Positions 24,655 through 34,347 of a stretch of 64,000 bases of DNA are shown piece by piece. Numbering within the stretch: the first letter of the stretch is position 1; each line of letters opens with the position of its first letter. The notes under the pieces are model-generated. The model was not told where the DNA came from. It did no database searches and saw nothing but the letters and a program-made list of their open reading frames with translations. This DNA comes from Lactobacillus sp. (lineage in GTDB: Bacteria; Bacillota; Bacilli; Lactobacillales; Lactobacillaceae). A program made the position numbers and the translations under genes. Location of the stretch: positions 1 to 64,000 of the forward strand of contig JAUMUC010000001.1 in the NCBI GenBank assembly GCA_030530865.1. The letters run 5' to 3'.

Positions 24655-25353
24655 ATGAAAATTTTAAGTGTGACAACTGCTACCAATTTTTTGAGTGTGG
24701 CAGTGACAGACAATGATCAAGTCATTATTCAAAAAGAAGAACAAGATAAACGCAATCATAGTGAACATTTAGCACCCTTGATTGATGAGATGCTGAAAGA
24801 AAGTCAATTGAAATTGGCTGACTTTGACGGCTTTGCCGTAACACAAGGCCCTGGCTCATATACTGGATTGCGGATCGGAATGACTACCATCAAGATGTTT
24901 GCCAAAGCTTTGGACAAACCTGTTTGTGGTTTATCAACTTTAGAAGTGATGGCTCATAATGCTACAGATGATCTGGTAGTCGCCTTAATCGATGCCCGCA
25001 ATCATAATTACTTTGCTGGAGCATATCAAGATGGTGAAAATGTGATTCCAGATGGCCACTATGATCTTGATGAATTACTCACTTTAGTTGCCAAAATTAA
25101 GGCAAAATCAGTAACTTTTGTAGGAACTTACGACCAGGCAGAGCTTAGTGAAAAAGTCGCAAATGCCAAATTTATTAGTGATAATGATCCACATGCTGCA
25201 ACGATTGGATTATTAGCACAAGATAAAAAATGGATTAGTGCAGATGCATTATTACCAGCATATTTAAGAAGAACACAAGCCGAAGTAGACTGGCATAAAA
25301 AGACAGGTAAACCTTATGAAGCCGATAGCACTTATGTGGAAGAAGTTGATTAG
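24655..25353 (+). CDS. tsaB: tRNA threonylcarbamoyladenosine biosynthesis protein TsaB
   Basis: The 232-residue protein has the ASKHA fold of TsaB: ILSVTTATNFLSVAV (3-17) and TQGPGSYTGLRIGM (about 63-76). It pairs with TsaD to make t6A37 in ANN-decoding tRNAs. The rimI-like gene overlaps its end. Confidence 0.93.
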   Translation: MKILSVTTATNFLSVAVTDNDQVIIQKEEQDKRNHSEHLAPLIDEMLKESQLKLADFDGFAVTQGPGSYTGLRIGMTTIKMFAKALDKPVCGLSTLEVMAHNATDDLVVALIDARNHNYFAGAYQDGENVIPDGHYDLDELLTLVAKIKAKSVTFVGTYDQAELSEKVANAKFISDNDPHAATIGLLAQDKKWISADALLPAYLRRTQAEVDWHKKTGKPYEADSTYVEEVD

Positions 25354-25891
25354 CTTCGTTACTCCACCTAAAGATTTAGATAGTGTCAAAGGTCCCGCAT
25401 TTTTAATTAAAATTGGGCCCTATAAATTACAAGTGATTCCAGCCAAAGTAAAAGATGCTGCTCAAGCTATTATGCTTGAACAACAAATTTACGATGATTT
25501 GCCATGGAATGAGTATACTTTTCGGACAGAATTTGCCAAGAAAAGTGCTCTCTATTATGGCTTATATGATCATGGTTCGATGGTGGGGCTAGTTGGCTTG
25601 CGGGTCAAAAATGACGAAGCACATATCACCAACATTATGGTTAACCCTAATTATCAAAGTCAGGGAATTGGCCACTTTTTACTAGACTTAATCATTGATA
25701 AGGCGAAGCTCTTAAATTGCAGTCTAGTTTCTCTAGAAGTTCGGAAAGATAATGACCGAGCTATTCGCTTGTATGAACAATATGGTTTTAAAAAGTATCG
25801 TGTAAGAAAGCGATATTATCAAAACATTGGTGTAGATGGAATTACCATGATTTTACCAATTAGAAAGAAGAAACAAATTGGCAGACGTTAG
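25316..25891 (+). CDS. rimI: Ribosomal-protein-alanine N-acetyltransferase (RimI-like)
   Basis: The product of up to 191 residues is a GNAT enzyme: [20 protein letters not shown] (about 102-121) holds the acetyl-CoA-binding Q/GxGxG/A-type loop, and [21 protein letters not shown] the C-terminal motif, split here in reading. Its place between tsaB and tsaD is the standard one for rimI. The start is uncertain: ATG 25316 and ATG 25334 both lie inside tsaB and neither has a good ribosome binding site. It overlaps tsaD by 14 bases. Confidence 0.88.
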   Translation: MKPIALMWKKLISFVTPPKDLDSVKGPAFLIKIGPYKLQVIPAKVKDAAQAIMLEQQIYDDLPWNEYTFRTEFAKKSALYYGLYDHGSMVGLVGLRVKNDEAHITNIMVNPNYQSQGIGHFLLDLIIDKAKLLNCSLVSLEVRKDNDRAIRLYEQYGFKKYRVRKRYYQNIGVDGITMILPIRKKKQIGRR

Positions 25892-26903
25892 AATTTTAGC
25901 TTTTGAAAGTTCTTGTGATGAAACGAGTGCAGCTGTAATCAAGAACGGACGAGAAATTGAAAGTTTAATCATTGCAACTCAGATTAAAAGTCACCAACGT
26001 TTCGGGGGAGTTGTCCCTGAAGTAGCTAGCCGTCACCACATTGAAGTGATTACGCAAATTACTGAAGAAGCTCTAAAAGAAGCTAAGGTCGACTACCAAG
26101 ACCTTGATGCGGTAGCCGTTACCAAAGGTCCCGGTTTAGTTGGAGCCTTGTTGATTGGGGTTAACGCCGCTAAGGCACTTTCAATGGCAAAAGATTTGCC
26201 ATTGATTGGGGTAGATCACATTATGGGTCACATTATGGCTGCTCAATTAGTTGATGAAATTAGTTACCCCGCATTAGCCTTGCAAGTTTCTGGTGGACAT
26301 ACAGAATTAGTGCTCATGCACGATCCATTGCATTTTGAAATTATTGGCGACACCCGGGACGATGCAGCTGGGGAAGCTTATGATAAAATCGGTCGAGTCC
26401 TTGGGGTGAACTACCCAGCTGGAAAGACCATTGATAACTGGGCTCACCAAGGAAAGGATACCTTCAACTTCCCACGGGCAATGATTGATGAAGATAATTA
26501 CGATTTCAGTTTTTCAGGTTTAAAGAGTGCTTTCATCAATACTTGCCACCATGCGGATCAAATTGGTGAAAAGCTAGATAAATATGACCTGGCAACTAGT
26601 TTCCAAGCCGCTGTGGTTGAAGTCTTGACTACTAAGACTTTAAGAGCGATTGAACAGTTCAAACCAAAGACCTTTATCTTAGGTGGTGGGGTTGCAGCTA
26701 ATCAAGGCTTAAGAGAAAGTCTATTAGGACAAATTCCAAAAGATGTTAAAGTAATTATTCCGCCACTTAAACTTTGTGGTGATAACGCTGCGATGATTGG
26801 TGCAGCTGCTTACAATTTATACAAGGCAGGGGATTTTGCTGACTTGACCTTAAATGCGGATCCAAGTCTCGAATTACCTTACGCCGACTCATATTTTGCA
26901 TAG
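25878..26903 (+). CDS. tsaD: tRNA N6-adenosine threonylcarbamoyltransferase TsaD
   Basis: The 341-residue metalloenzyme has [11 protein letters not shown] (about 9-19), the metal-binding DHIMGHIMA (about 113-121, two His), the SGGHTELV motif and [11 protein letters not shown] (about 270-280). It transfers threonylcarbamoyl to A37. The start is TTG, overlapping rimI. It ends the tmk-tsaD run; a bidirectional terminator follows. Confidence 0.95.
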   Translation: MADVRILAFESSCDETSAAVIKNGREIESLIIATQIKSHQRFGGVVPEVASRHHIEVITQITEEALKEAKVDYQDLDAVAVTKGPGLVGALLIGVNAAKALSMAKDLPLIGVDHIMGHIMAAQLVDEISYPALALQVSGGHTELVLMHDPLHFEIIGDTRDDAAGEAYDKIGRVLGVNYPAGKTIDNWAHQGKDTFNFPRAMIDEDNYDFSFSGLKSAFINTCHHADQIGEKLDKYDLATSFQAAVVEVLTTKTLRAIEQFKPKTFILGGGVAANQGLRESLLGQIPKDVKVIIPPLKLCGDNAAMIGAAAYNLYKAGDFADLTLNADPSLELPYADSYFA

Positions 26904-26936
26904 AAAAAAGATCTGAACAAATTCAGATCTTTTTTA
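26904..26936. terminator. Bidirectional terminator between tsaD and the ABC-F gene
   Basis: AGATCTGAA pairs with TTCAGATCT around a CAAA-type loop, with A-run before and T-run after, so it serves both converging genes. Confidence 0.88.
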
Positions 26937-26937
26937 T

Positions 26938-28830
26938 TTATTCAAATTCTTCAAGTTGCATCGAAGTTTCTTCCCATAAATCGGTTAATTTTTGCACTTC
27001 AAGCTCAATTTCCGAAATCCGCTCTTGCAATGGACCTAATTTATCAAAACTAGCCGCATTTTCAGGTTTAGCCATCTCAGTTTCTAGTTCAGCTTTTTCT
27101 GCTTCTAGGCGATCGATGTCATTTTCGCATTGGCTAATGGTTCTTTCGAGCTTTCGTTTTTCTGAGTCACGTTTCTTTTGTTCTTGATAACTCAGCTTTT
27201 CTTGGCTTTCTTCCTTAACCGCTTCGACGTGTTCTTCTGGGACAATTTGATGACGCAAGTAGTCTTCATAGTTACCTTCATAAAAATGGCTTTGATGGTG
27301 ATCTAACACTAAAATTTTAGTAGCCAATTTGTTGATAAAGTGCCGGTCGTGAGAAACGAAGAGCAAGGTACCATCATAATCTTTCAGACTATCTTCAAGT
27401 ACTTGCTTACTATCCAAGTCCAAGTGGTTAGTCGGTTCGTCCATGATGAGTAAATTATCATGTTCTAAGCTGAGCAAAGTCAAAGTTAATCGAGCCTTTT
27501 GTCCACCAGAGAGGGTAGAAGTTAACTTTTCTAGATCACTAGCCTTGAATAAAAAGCTAGCCAGAATTGAACGGACATCTTTTTCGAGCATATCCTTATG
27601 ACGATTCCAAATTGTGTCTAAAACGTTCTCTTTAGGATCTAGACGCTTCAACTCTTGGTCATAGTAGCCAAGGTCTAGGTTAGCACCATATTTAATCTCC
27701 CCAGCCTTAGCGGGAATTTCTTTGACAATTGTCTTTAGCAAAGTCGACTTACCGATACCGTTAGGCCCAATAATAGCCACCCGGTCGCCTTTATTGACTT
27801 GCATATTTAAGCCCTGCAACATCACTGAATCATAGCCAGTTGCCAGGTCCTTAATCACTAGCACTTCTTTACCAGTTGGCCGATTTTGTGAAAAGCGGAT
27901 TTTCACTACTTGATCATTTTGAGGCTTTTCGATCAATTCGAGCTTTTCAAGTTGCTTACGGCGACTTTGAGCTCTTTTAGTAGTTGAAGAACGCACAATA
28001 TTCTTTTGAATGAATTCTTCTTCACGCTTAATTTTGGCTTGTTGCTTTTCGTAACTAGCTAATTGCGTTTGTTCTTCTAGGGCCTTTTGTGCCTGAAAAG
28101 CTGAATAGTTACCTTTGTAGCATGTCAAACTACCATGATTAAGTTCGAAAGTTTCTGTCGTTAATCGATCCAAGAAGTATTGGTCGTGAGAAACAACAAA
28201 AATTGCTCCAGGGTAGTTCTTTAAAAAGCCTTCTAACCAATCTAAAGTCTCTAAATCTAAGTAGTTAGTTGGTTCGTCTAAAAGCAATAAATCGGGCTTT
28301 TCTAAGAGCAATTTTACAAAAGCCAAGCGAGTCTTCTGACCACCCGACAAGCTAGCAATTTCTAAAGTCCACATACTGTCATCGAACTTGAAGGCTTGCA
28401 AGATGGACTTGATATCTGTTTGGTAGGTATAACCACCAGCTTGTTCGAAAGCAAATTGTTGCTTATCATATTTTTCAAGTAATTCCTTATTTTGCGGATC
28501 GTCAGCCATTGCTTCTTGCAACTTGAGTAAATCCTTACCCTGATTAATCAAAGGTAAGAAAACTTGCTCCATTTCGCTAAAAACGGTATTACTTTCCTTT
28601 AAAATGTTTTCTTGAGCTAAATAGCCCACACTAACACCCTTGTTGACCGAAAAATCGCCATGAGTGGCACTTTCTTGGTTCATCAAAATTTTCAACAAGG
28701 TTGTTTTACCAACTCCATTAGGTCCTACTAGACCTATGCGACTATCTTTCTTAATAGAAAAATTCACATGTGAAAAAAGAGTGGTTGATCCAAATTGTTT
28801 TTCTAATTCGTGTCCTTGAGCAATAATCAT
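26938..28830 (-). CDS. ABC-F family ATPase (Uup/YdiF-like)
   Basis: The 630-residue soluble protein has two ABC domains, each with Walker A (GPNGVGKTT, GPNGIGKST), an LSGGQK signature and LLDEPTNYLDL or IMDEPTNHLDL. A charged linker joins them, and a coiled-coil C-terminal extension (about 540-630) follows. ABC-F proteins act on ribosomes; some give antibiotic resistance, but nothing here points to that. The start at 28830 follows AGGTGAAG; the longer reading from 28869 has no such site. Confidence 0.92.
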   Translation of the reverse strand: MIIAQGHELEKQFGSTTLFSHVNFSIKKDSRIGLVGPNGVGKTTLLKILMNQESATHGDFSVNKGVSVGYLAQENILKESNTVFSEMEQVFLPLINQGKDLLKLQEAMADDPQNKELLEKYDKQQFAFEQAGGYTYQTDIKSILQAFKFDDSMWTLEIASLSGGQKTRLAFVKLLLEKPDLLLLDEPTNYLDLETLDWLEGFLKNYPGAIFVVSHDQYFLDRLTTETFELNHGSLTCYKGNYSAFQAQKALEEQTQLASYEKQQAKIKREEEFIQKNIVRSSTTKRAQSRRKQLEKLELIEKPQNDQVVKIRFSQNRPTGKEVLVIKDLATGYDSVMLQGLNMQVNKGDRVAIIGPNGIGKSTLLKTIVKEIPAKAGEIKYGANLDLGYYDQELKRLDPKENVLDTIWNRHKDMLEKDVRSILASFLFKASDLEKLTSTLSGGQKARLTLTLLSLEHDNLLIMDEPTNHLDLDSKQVLEDSLKDYDGTLLFVSHDRHFINKLATKILVLDHHQSHFYEGNYEDYLRHQIVPEEHVEAVKEESQEKLSYQEQKKRDSEKRKLERTISQCENDIDRLEAEKAELETEMAKPENAASFDKLGPLQERISEIELEVQKLTDLWEETSMQLEEFE

Positions 28831-28932
28831 AATATCTTCACCTGCAATTATTTTAACATACTCTTGCACAGTAACTTGAGAATGATTATTATTAAGGTGA
28901 AAGTGAGTTAGTGAAATTTGGAGGAAAATAGA

Positions 28933-29553
28933 TTGGATGTAAAAATTCCTAAGGCAACCGCAAGGCGTTTACCCTTGTATTATCGCTGTTTAGTCGGTTT
29001 GCAATCTGAAGGTGTCGAACGTGTCTCATCTACAGAACTTTCACAAGCACTACAGATTGACAGTGCTTCAATTAGAAGAGACTTTTCTTATTTTGGAGCT
29101 TTAGGTAAAAGAGGCTACGGATATGACGTGCCGAAGTTGTTAAGTTTCTTTAAGCAACTCTTGAATCAAGATCAACTTGAAAATGTTGCCTTAGTAGGAG
29201 TAGGTAACATGGGGAGAGCTTTACTTAACTACAACTTTAAACGGACCAACAACATTCGCATCTCTTGTGCCTTTGATGTGGATGAAACGATTACCAATCG
29301 CATTGTTAGCGGAATTCCGATTTATGAGATTGGGGATTTAGAAAAACAAATTCAGGATCAAGAAATTAGTATCGCTATTTTGGCGGTACCGGCTGCAGTT
29401 GCTCAAAAGACGGCGGAAAAGCTTTATGAAGCAGGAATTCGTGGAATTATGAACTTCACGCCGACTCGTTTGCAATTGCCCGCAGAAGTGAAATTACAGA
29501 ACGTCGATTTAGCGACAGAACTACAAACGTTAATTTATTTTTTAAATAACTAA
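28933..29553 (+). CDS. rex: Redox-sensing transcriptional repressor Rex
   Basis: The 206-residue regulator has an N-terminal winged helix (SSTELSQALQIDSASIRRDF, about 34-53) and a Rossmann domain with VGVGNMGRALL (about 86-96) that senses the NADH/NAD ratio. Rex represses fermentation and redox genes. The TTG at 28933 lies eight bases after GGAGG (28920-28924); a TTG at 28918 would place that site inside the gene. It is divergent from the ABC-F gene. Confidence 0.93.
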   Translation: MDVKIPKATARRLPLYYRCLVGLQSEGVERVSSTELSQALQIDSASIRRDFSYFGALGKRGYGYDVPKLLSFFKQLLNQDQLENVALVGVGNMGRALLNYNFKRTNNIRISCAFDVDETITNRIVSGIPIYEIGDLEKQIQDQEISIAILAVPAAVAQKTAEKLYEAGIRGIMNFTPTRLQLPAEVKLQNVDLATELQTLIYFLNN

Positions 29554-29683
29554 AAAATTTAAAAAATATTTTGCAGATACGAATATCTAAAGATTTAAGT
29601 TAATCAATAGTTTCTTTAAATAACAGTGATTATTTAATAAAGAAAAAGTCGCTAAAACGCATCGCTCTAGCAGTTTGGACGTG

Positions 29684-29711
29684 TTGATATCTCTTGATAA
29701 TTCATTATAAT
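29684..29711 (+). promoter_or_regulatory. Promoter of the cytosine permease/deaminase operon
   Basis: TTGATA (29684-29689) and TATAAT (29706-29711) are 16 bases apart. The start is near 29718, leaving a leader of about 170 nt. The 130 bp between rex and this promoter is AT-rich and shows no gene. Confidence 0.7.
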
Positions 29712-29717
29712 AATCAA

Positions 29718-29889
29718 CGAGACATATGAAATAGAATATGATTTAACAGAAAGACCTGACAAATCAACAGGTAATTAAAGTTAACATCATTGCCTTTCAT
29801 TGTGTTTGCGTTCAAACAGTTTGAGAGAAAGCAAAAGCACCTAGTTGATTAACTAGGTGCTTTTTTTGTACATGAAAAGGAGTGCACAA
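29718..29889 (+). promoter_or_regulatory. Structured leader with attenuator before the cytosine permease gene
   Basis: Three successive hairpins are visible: ACCTG/CAGGT (29754-29772); TTGC(C)TTTC/GAAAGCAA with an inner TGTTTG/CAAACA stem (29790-29834); and an 11-bp terminator stem AGCACCTAGTT/AACTAGGTGCT with T-run (29836-29867). A strong terminator between promoter and gene suggests control by attenuation. It does not match a guanine riboswitch, T-box or PyrR site that I can recognise. Confidence 0.6.
29836..29867 (+). terminator. Leader terminator before the cytosine permease gene
   Basis: An 11-bp perfect stem with a GATT loop and a seven-T run. It ends 22 bases before the permease start codon. 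Confidence 0.85.
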
Positions 29890-31218
29890 ATGGAACTTAA
29901 ACCAACAACAAAAGCAGAACGGCAAACGACCACTTGGGATATGTTTGCTACATGGGTAGGAGCCAATGCCAACAATGGTACTTGGTTTGTCGGTGGTGTA
30001 TTAGCTGCATGTGGCTTTTTAACCGCCATGCATGTGATGGTACTCTCATCTGCCATTTCATATGTTTTCTTGAGTTTAGTCGGCTATATTGGATACAAAA
30101 CCGGGGTTTCTACAATGGGACTTAGTCGGGCCTCATTTGGGGAACGTGGTAGTTATGTTCCATCTGTGGTCAACTTAACGCAATTTATCGGTTGGACCTC
30201 GGTTAACACTTTCATCGCTGCTCAATCAGTTGCCTTGATTATGACTGACCTCTTTGGCTGGGGTAAAGATAGCCAAGCGGGAGTTATCTTAGGAATTGTA
30301 GTGATGAGTGTCTTGCACATCCTTTCCATTGCTTCTGGTGAAAAATCAATTCGTCTGATTGAAAGAATCGGGATTGTGCTGGTTATGATTTTCGTAATTT
30401 GGGAATCAGTCGCCGTGTTCAAAACCGTATCAATGCACCAAATTATTGATTGGCAAGTTCCAGCTAAGTCAAAGATGGCTTTAGGATCAGCAATTGACTA
30501 TGTAGCAGCGTTTAACTTAGCTTGGGTAACGGCAGGAGCTGACTTTACTAGATATACTAAAAAGCGTCACAATTCAACGGTAATGCCATTTCTTGGTGCC
30601 TTGACTGGGGTAGTTTGGTTTGCTTTTATCGGTTTAATTTCAACTATTTCCATTGCGATTACTTCAGGCGTTTATGATTCAGCAAATTCAGACCCAAGTA
30701 CAATTGCATCTAAATTAGGCTTAGGAATCGTTGCTTTAATTGTTATCGTCTTAACGTCAATGACAGCAAACGCGGTTAACTTATTAGCAGCAGGATCAGC
30801 TTTATCAAACATTCAACCAAAATTATCCTTAAAGAAATCATTGTGGATTGTGGTTTGGTTAGCAACACTGGTAACTTTCATTCCACTTTTCATCGGTTCA
30901 TTCTTAGATACGTTTGAAGCCTTTTTAGACTACGTAGCAATGGTACTAGGTCCAACAATTGCCATCATTTGTGCCGACTTTTACATTAAGGCAAAACGCA
31001 ACTATGATCCAAATGAATTTGGTAAAGTAAATGGTAAATACTGGTACAAGGCTGGCTTTAACCCAAGTGCGATCATCACTTTCATCGTTGGGGTATGCTT
31101 ATTCTTATTATTAAGTAAGCAAGCCATCTTTGTTAACAGTATTGGCTTTACCTTCATTGATATGATCATTTCAGCTGGATTATACCTAGGTCTTTCAAAG
31201 GTATTAGAAAGAAAATAA
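29890..31218 (+). CDS. codB: Cytosine permease (NCS1 family, CodB-like)
   Basis: The 442-residue product has about 12 spans and the NCS1 beginning TTTWDMFATWVGANANNGTW (about 14-33). NCS1 proteins take up nucleobases. The neighbouring cytosine deaminase, two bases on, makes cytosine the likely substrate. The ATG at 29890 follows AAAAGGAG; the longer reading from 29857 starts inside the terminator stem and is rejected. Confidence 0.9.
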   Translation: MELKPTTKAERQTTTWDMFATWVGANANNGTWFVGGVLAACGFLTAMHVMVLSSAISYVFLSLVGYIGYKTGVSTMGLSRASFGERGSYVPSVVNLTQFIGWTSVNTFIAAQSVALIMTDLFGWGKDSQAGVILGIVVMSVLHILSIASGEKSIRLIERIGIVLVMIFVIWESVAVFKTVSMHQIIDWQVPAKSKMALGSAIDYVAAFNLAWVTAGADFTRYTKKRHNSTVMPFLGALTGVVWFAFIGLISTISIAITSGVYDSANSDPSTIASKLGLGIVALIVIVLTSMTANAVNLLAAGSALSNIQPKLSLKKSLWIVVWLATLVTFIPLFIGSFLDTFEAFLDYVAMVLGPTIAIICADFYIKAKRNYDPNEFGKVNGKYWYKAGFNPSAIITFIVGVCLFLLLSKQAIFVNSIGFTFIDMIISAGLYLGLSKVLERK

Positions 31219-31220
31219 CC

Positions 31221-32447
31221 ATGATTATCAAAAACGTTCACATTGAAAACAATCCTAAATTACAAGATGTTGAAATCCGTGATGGTCGTTTTTACCGCAT
31301 TGCGGACGAAATTAACGGAACTGGCCAAGTAATTGATGGTAAAGGATCATTATTACTGCCACCGTTTATTGATTCCCATGTTCATTTGGACTCAACTTTA
31401 ACTGCTGGAGAACCTGAATGGAATGAAACGGGAACTTTATTTGATGGAATAAGAATTTGGAGTGAACGTAAGAAGAGTTTAACCAAGGATGATGTAAAAA
31501 AGCGGGCAAAAAAATCAATTGAATTAATGGCATCAAACGGCATTCAATATATCAGAAGTCATGTTGATGTTACTGATCCAAAATTAACGGCATTAGAGGC
31601 ACTCTTAGAAGTTAGAGAAGAAGTTAAGGATATTGCAGACTTACAACTAGTTGCCTTCCCACAAGAAGGTATTTTGAGCTTTCCACACGGCAAGGACTTG
31701 ATGACGACTGCAGTCAAAGAAGGGGTAGATGCTGTCGGAGGCATTCCGCACTTTGAATTCAATGCCGACTATGGTCGAAGATCGGTAGCGTTCTTGATGG
31801 AACTAGCTGAAAAATACGACAAGCTAGTTGACGTGCACTGTGATGAAATTGACGATCCTAACACGAGAAACCTTGAGTATTTGGCAACAGAGGCGTACGA
31901 ACGTGGCATGGGAGCGAGAGTAACTGCAAGTCACACCACCGCCATGGCTCAATATAACGATGCTTATGTCTGCAAATTAATGCGATTACTCAAAATGAGT
32001 GGCATTAATTTCGTTGCTAATCCACTAGTTAACATGCACTTAGGTGGACGGTTTGACACATATCCTAAGGGACGTGGTATCACCAGAGTGAAGGAACTAT
32101 TAGCTAATGGAATTAATGTTTCATTTGGTGAAGATGATATCCAAGACCCATGGAATCCATTGGGTACAGGTAACATGATTGACGTGGTAAAGATGGGAGT
32201 ATATGCTTGCCACTTGATGGGACATCAACAGCTAGTTGATTCATATAAGCTAGTCACTACTAATGCTAGTCGTACCTTGAATGTTAAGGATTACGGGATT
32301 AAAGAAGGCAATGAAGCAAATTGTGTCATTGTTGGTAGTTCTGACTTTTATGGAGCACTGGTTGGGGATGCAACGGTGCTATATAGCATTCGCCATGGTA
32401 AAGTACTGGTGAAGAGAAATGCACCTGATGTTGAGAAAAATTGGTAA
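31221..32447 (+). CDS. codA: Cytosine deaminase (amidohydrolase family)
   Basis: The 408-residue metal-dependent amidohydrolase has DSHVHLDST (about 51-59) with metal-binding His, VDVHCDEIDD (about 203-212), the ASHTTAM motif and SFGEDDIQDPW (about 302-312). This is the pattern of CodA cytosine deaminases, which make uracil and ammonia. It is coupled to codB. A bidirectional terminator follows. Confidence 0.9.
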   Translation: MIIKNVHIENNPKLQDVEIRDGRFYRIADEINGTGQVIDGKGSLLLPPFIDSHVHLDSTLTAGEPEWNETGTLFDGIRIWSERKKSLTKDDVKKRAKKSIELMASNGIQYIRSHVDVTDPKLTALEALLEVREEVKDIADLQLVAFPQEGILSFPHGKDLMTTAVKEGVDAVGGIPHFEFNADYGRRSVAFLMELAEKYDKLVDVHCDEIDDPNTRNLEYLATEAYERGMGARVTASHTTAMAQYNDAYVCKLMRLLKMSGINFVANPLVNMHLGGRFDTYPKGRGITRVKELLANGINVSFGEDDIQDPWNPLGTGNMIDVVKMGVYACHLMGHQQLVDSYKLVTTNASRTLNVKDYGIKEGNEANCVIVGSSDFYGALVGDATVLYSIRHGKVLVKRNAPDVEKNW

Positions 32448-32449
32448 AT

Positions 32450-32481
32450 AAAAAGGAAAACCAAACGGTTTTCCTTTTTTA
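32450..32481. terminator. Bidirectional terminator between codA and a membrane-protein gene
   Basis: AAGGAAAACC pairs with GGTTTTCCTT around AAAC, with A-run and T-run flanks. Confidence 0.88.
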
Positions 32482-34221
32482 TTTTGTTAGTTTCTTAGAT
32501 TTGATAATCTTTTTAAACCATTCAGGCCCAATTAATCCAATTAGTCCGATTACAAATAAGATTGCTGAAACTAATTTGATCATTGTTAATTTGATGTTGG
32601 AATATACAACTTCAACTGTATGATGGCCTTTACGCACATTGTTTAATTGCAATAATGCATGTTTACCAATAATAGTCTTTACAGGCTTACCATCTAAAGT
32701 AACTTTATACATCTTGTTGTATAAAACGAAAGGTAATTCAACTTCTTTGTAGTTTTTATTTGCATCAAACTTCAAAGTGGATCCATCAGGTTTAGCTACT
32801 GCGTCAACTTTAAAAGCAGTTTTATTTTTAGCATTTATAGACATATTAAATGGATATACTATCTTGTTGTATACTTTTAAGGTTTTAACTGGTAAATAAT
32901 CTGTTGCATCTATGTACCATAAAATACTGTTGATTTGATCATTATTGATTAATTTGTAGCTTCTTCTATCATCTCTAGTTGGTAAAGGATTAGAGCCAGT
33001 CCACATTTGATTTAATTCGGTATCATCCTTTGAAAAATCGTAAAACTGAGTTTGGATACTAAAATTAATTCCTAAGATTGCCAAAAATAGTACACAGAAT
33101 GCCCATGTTTTATATTTAGCTAATTTATTTTTGAAAATTTGTAATAAAACAAAGCTGAAAACTATACAACCAATTAGCTCTGGAAATATCAAAATACGAG
33201 CTACCCATTGAATCATTCCCAATGGACTTTTTTCAAGGGCTTTCCAAGGTACAAGTGCTGAACTTAAAAGCAAAATTATAAAGGAGGTAAGTACACAGCT
33301 TCTTAAAACATTAGGTAAGATTTTAAAAAGCATCAATCCAATTACTAGTCCAAGGACCGCAATCAAAGTAATGTCCCATCTATAAGTAAAAGAAGTGATT
33401 GAATCCCAAATAATATTAACTTGCATTGGCCACAATAAATTCAAAGATTTTGGTGTATCTATCTTAGTAGATAACATAATTGTGGCTAATTTAATCCAAA
33501 AAATGCTAGTAAGTAATATTGTAATACCAATAGCTTTTGATAAAGATTTGATTAATCTTGAATCGATTTTTTTGAAATTTATCAAAAGAATTATCAATAA
33601 AGTGAACGCAACAATTAGAGTATTAAGAATGTGAGTTAAAACCAATAAACTCATTGCCAGACTCAACATCTTGTATTTGTTGTTGGTGATTAAATGATAT
33701 AATCCTGCACATGCCATTGGCATTAATCCGATTGACCATACCGCTCCAAGGTCACCAGAAATATATTGGTAATAACCGATCATCGAACATGATGCAAATG
33801 CTGTTGCAGATAAAATTCCTTCTAATTTTTTATCTGGAAAAACGGATAAAAAACTATAATATGTGCTAATTAATACAACGAATGTTGTTAATAACAATAA
33901 TAAAAGATAAGCTAAAACTTGATTTTGAAAAATTAAAATTAAGATTGCCCAGATGTAGATGACTAAATTGGGATAAGTTGATGCTACTGCTGAGCCTATT
34001 AAATTAAATGAATAAGTATTAATTAATGGGTTAAAATTAAAATTTTCAATATTATGAATAAGGTTATTTACCCGTTGATAGTGAAAGGGTAAATCGTGTG
34101 CACCTAAAATAGCAAAATTTCTGATATATTGAAAATTAATTAAACATGCCAACACGATAAAAAAAGCTATTAAGCTTAGTCGATCACATGCTTTTTTGTG
34201 TTTTTTATAATAATCAGTCAT
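32479..34221 (-). CDS. Multi-spanning membrane protein, PTPS-related/YfhO-like, copy 1
   Basis: The 580-residue protein has more than ten membrane spans and a C-terminal extracellular beta-rich domain (about 430-545), followed by a last span and a KKIIKSKK end. The first extracellular loop carries AHDLPFHYQRV (41-51); a D-x-x-F-H-Y/F-x-R pattern with D43 recurs in all three neighbours. This layout resembles GT-C-fold glycosyltransferases and the PTPS-related membrane family. A cell-surface glycan role is inference. GGAGGAAAAG precedes the ATG. It has its own upstream gap and is very similar to copy 2. Confidence 0.6.
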   Translation of the reverse strand: MTDYYKKHKKACDRLSLIAFFIVLACLINFQYIRNFAILGAHDLPFHYQRVNNLIHNIENFNFNPLINTYSFNLIGSAVASTYPNLVIYIWAILILIFQNQVLAYLLLLLLTTFVVLISTYYSFLSVFPDKKLEGILSATAFASCSMIGYYQYISGDLGAVWSIGLMPMACAGLYHLITNNKYKMLSLAMSLLVLTHILNTLIVAFTLLIILLINFKKIDSRLIKSLSKAIGITILLTSIFWIKLATIMLSTKIDTPKSLNLLWPMQVNIIWDSITSFTYRWDITLIAVLGLVIGLMLFKILPNVLRSCVLTSFIILLLSSALVPWKALEKSPLGMIQWVARILIFPELIGCIVFSFVLLQIFKNKLAKYKTWAFCVLFLAILGINFSIQTQFYDFSKDDTELNQMWTGSNPLPTRDDRRSYKLINNDQINSILWYIDATDYLPVKTLKVYNKIVYPFNMSINAKNKTAFKVDAVAKPDGSTLKFDANKNYKEVELPFVLYNKMYKVTLDGKPVKTIIGKHALLQLNNVRKGHHTVEVVYSNIKLTMIKLVSAILFVIGLIGLIGPEWFKKIIKSKKLTK

Positions 34222-34320
34222 TCTTTTCCTCCAAAAAAAGACTTTAAATACTTTTAAATTTTACCACAAAATAGATACATCAAAGTTTTTCATTAGCATT
34301 GATTATAATTTTGAAAAATA

Positions 34321-34347
34321 AAAAGAAGACTCTTAGTCTTCTTTTTT
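34321..34347 (-). terminator. Terminator of membrane-protein copy 2 containing its stop codon
   Basis: On the minus strand AGAAGACT pairs with AGTCTTCT, followed by a T-rich tail. The stop codon of the gene ending at 34333 lies in the loop. Confidence 0.75.

Noticed and set aside
26938..28830. ABC-F protein as an antibiotic-resistance determinant
   Set aside because: ABC-F proteins are common housekeeping factors; without subgroup assignment nothing in the sequence supports resistance.
29718..29889. Guanine/adenine riboswitch before the cytosine permease gene
   Set aside because: The conserved loop-loop and junction bases of the purine riboswitch are not found; only hairpins and a terminator are visible.
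29857..29889. Longer N-terminus for the cytosine permease
   Set aside because: The extension would begin in the stem of the leader terminator, and the ribosome binding site lies after it.
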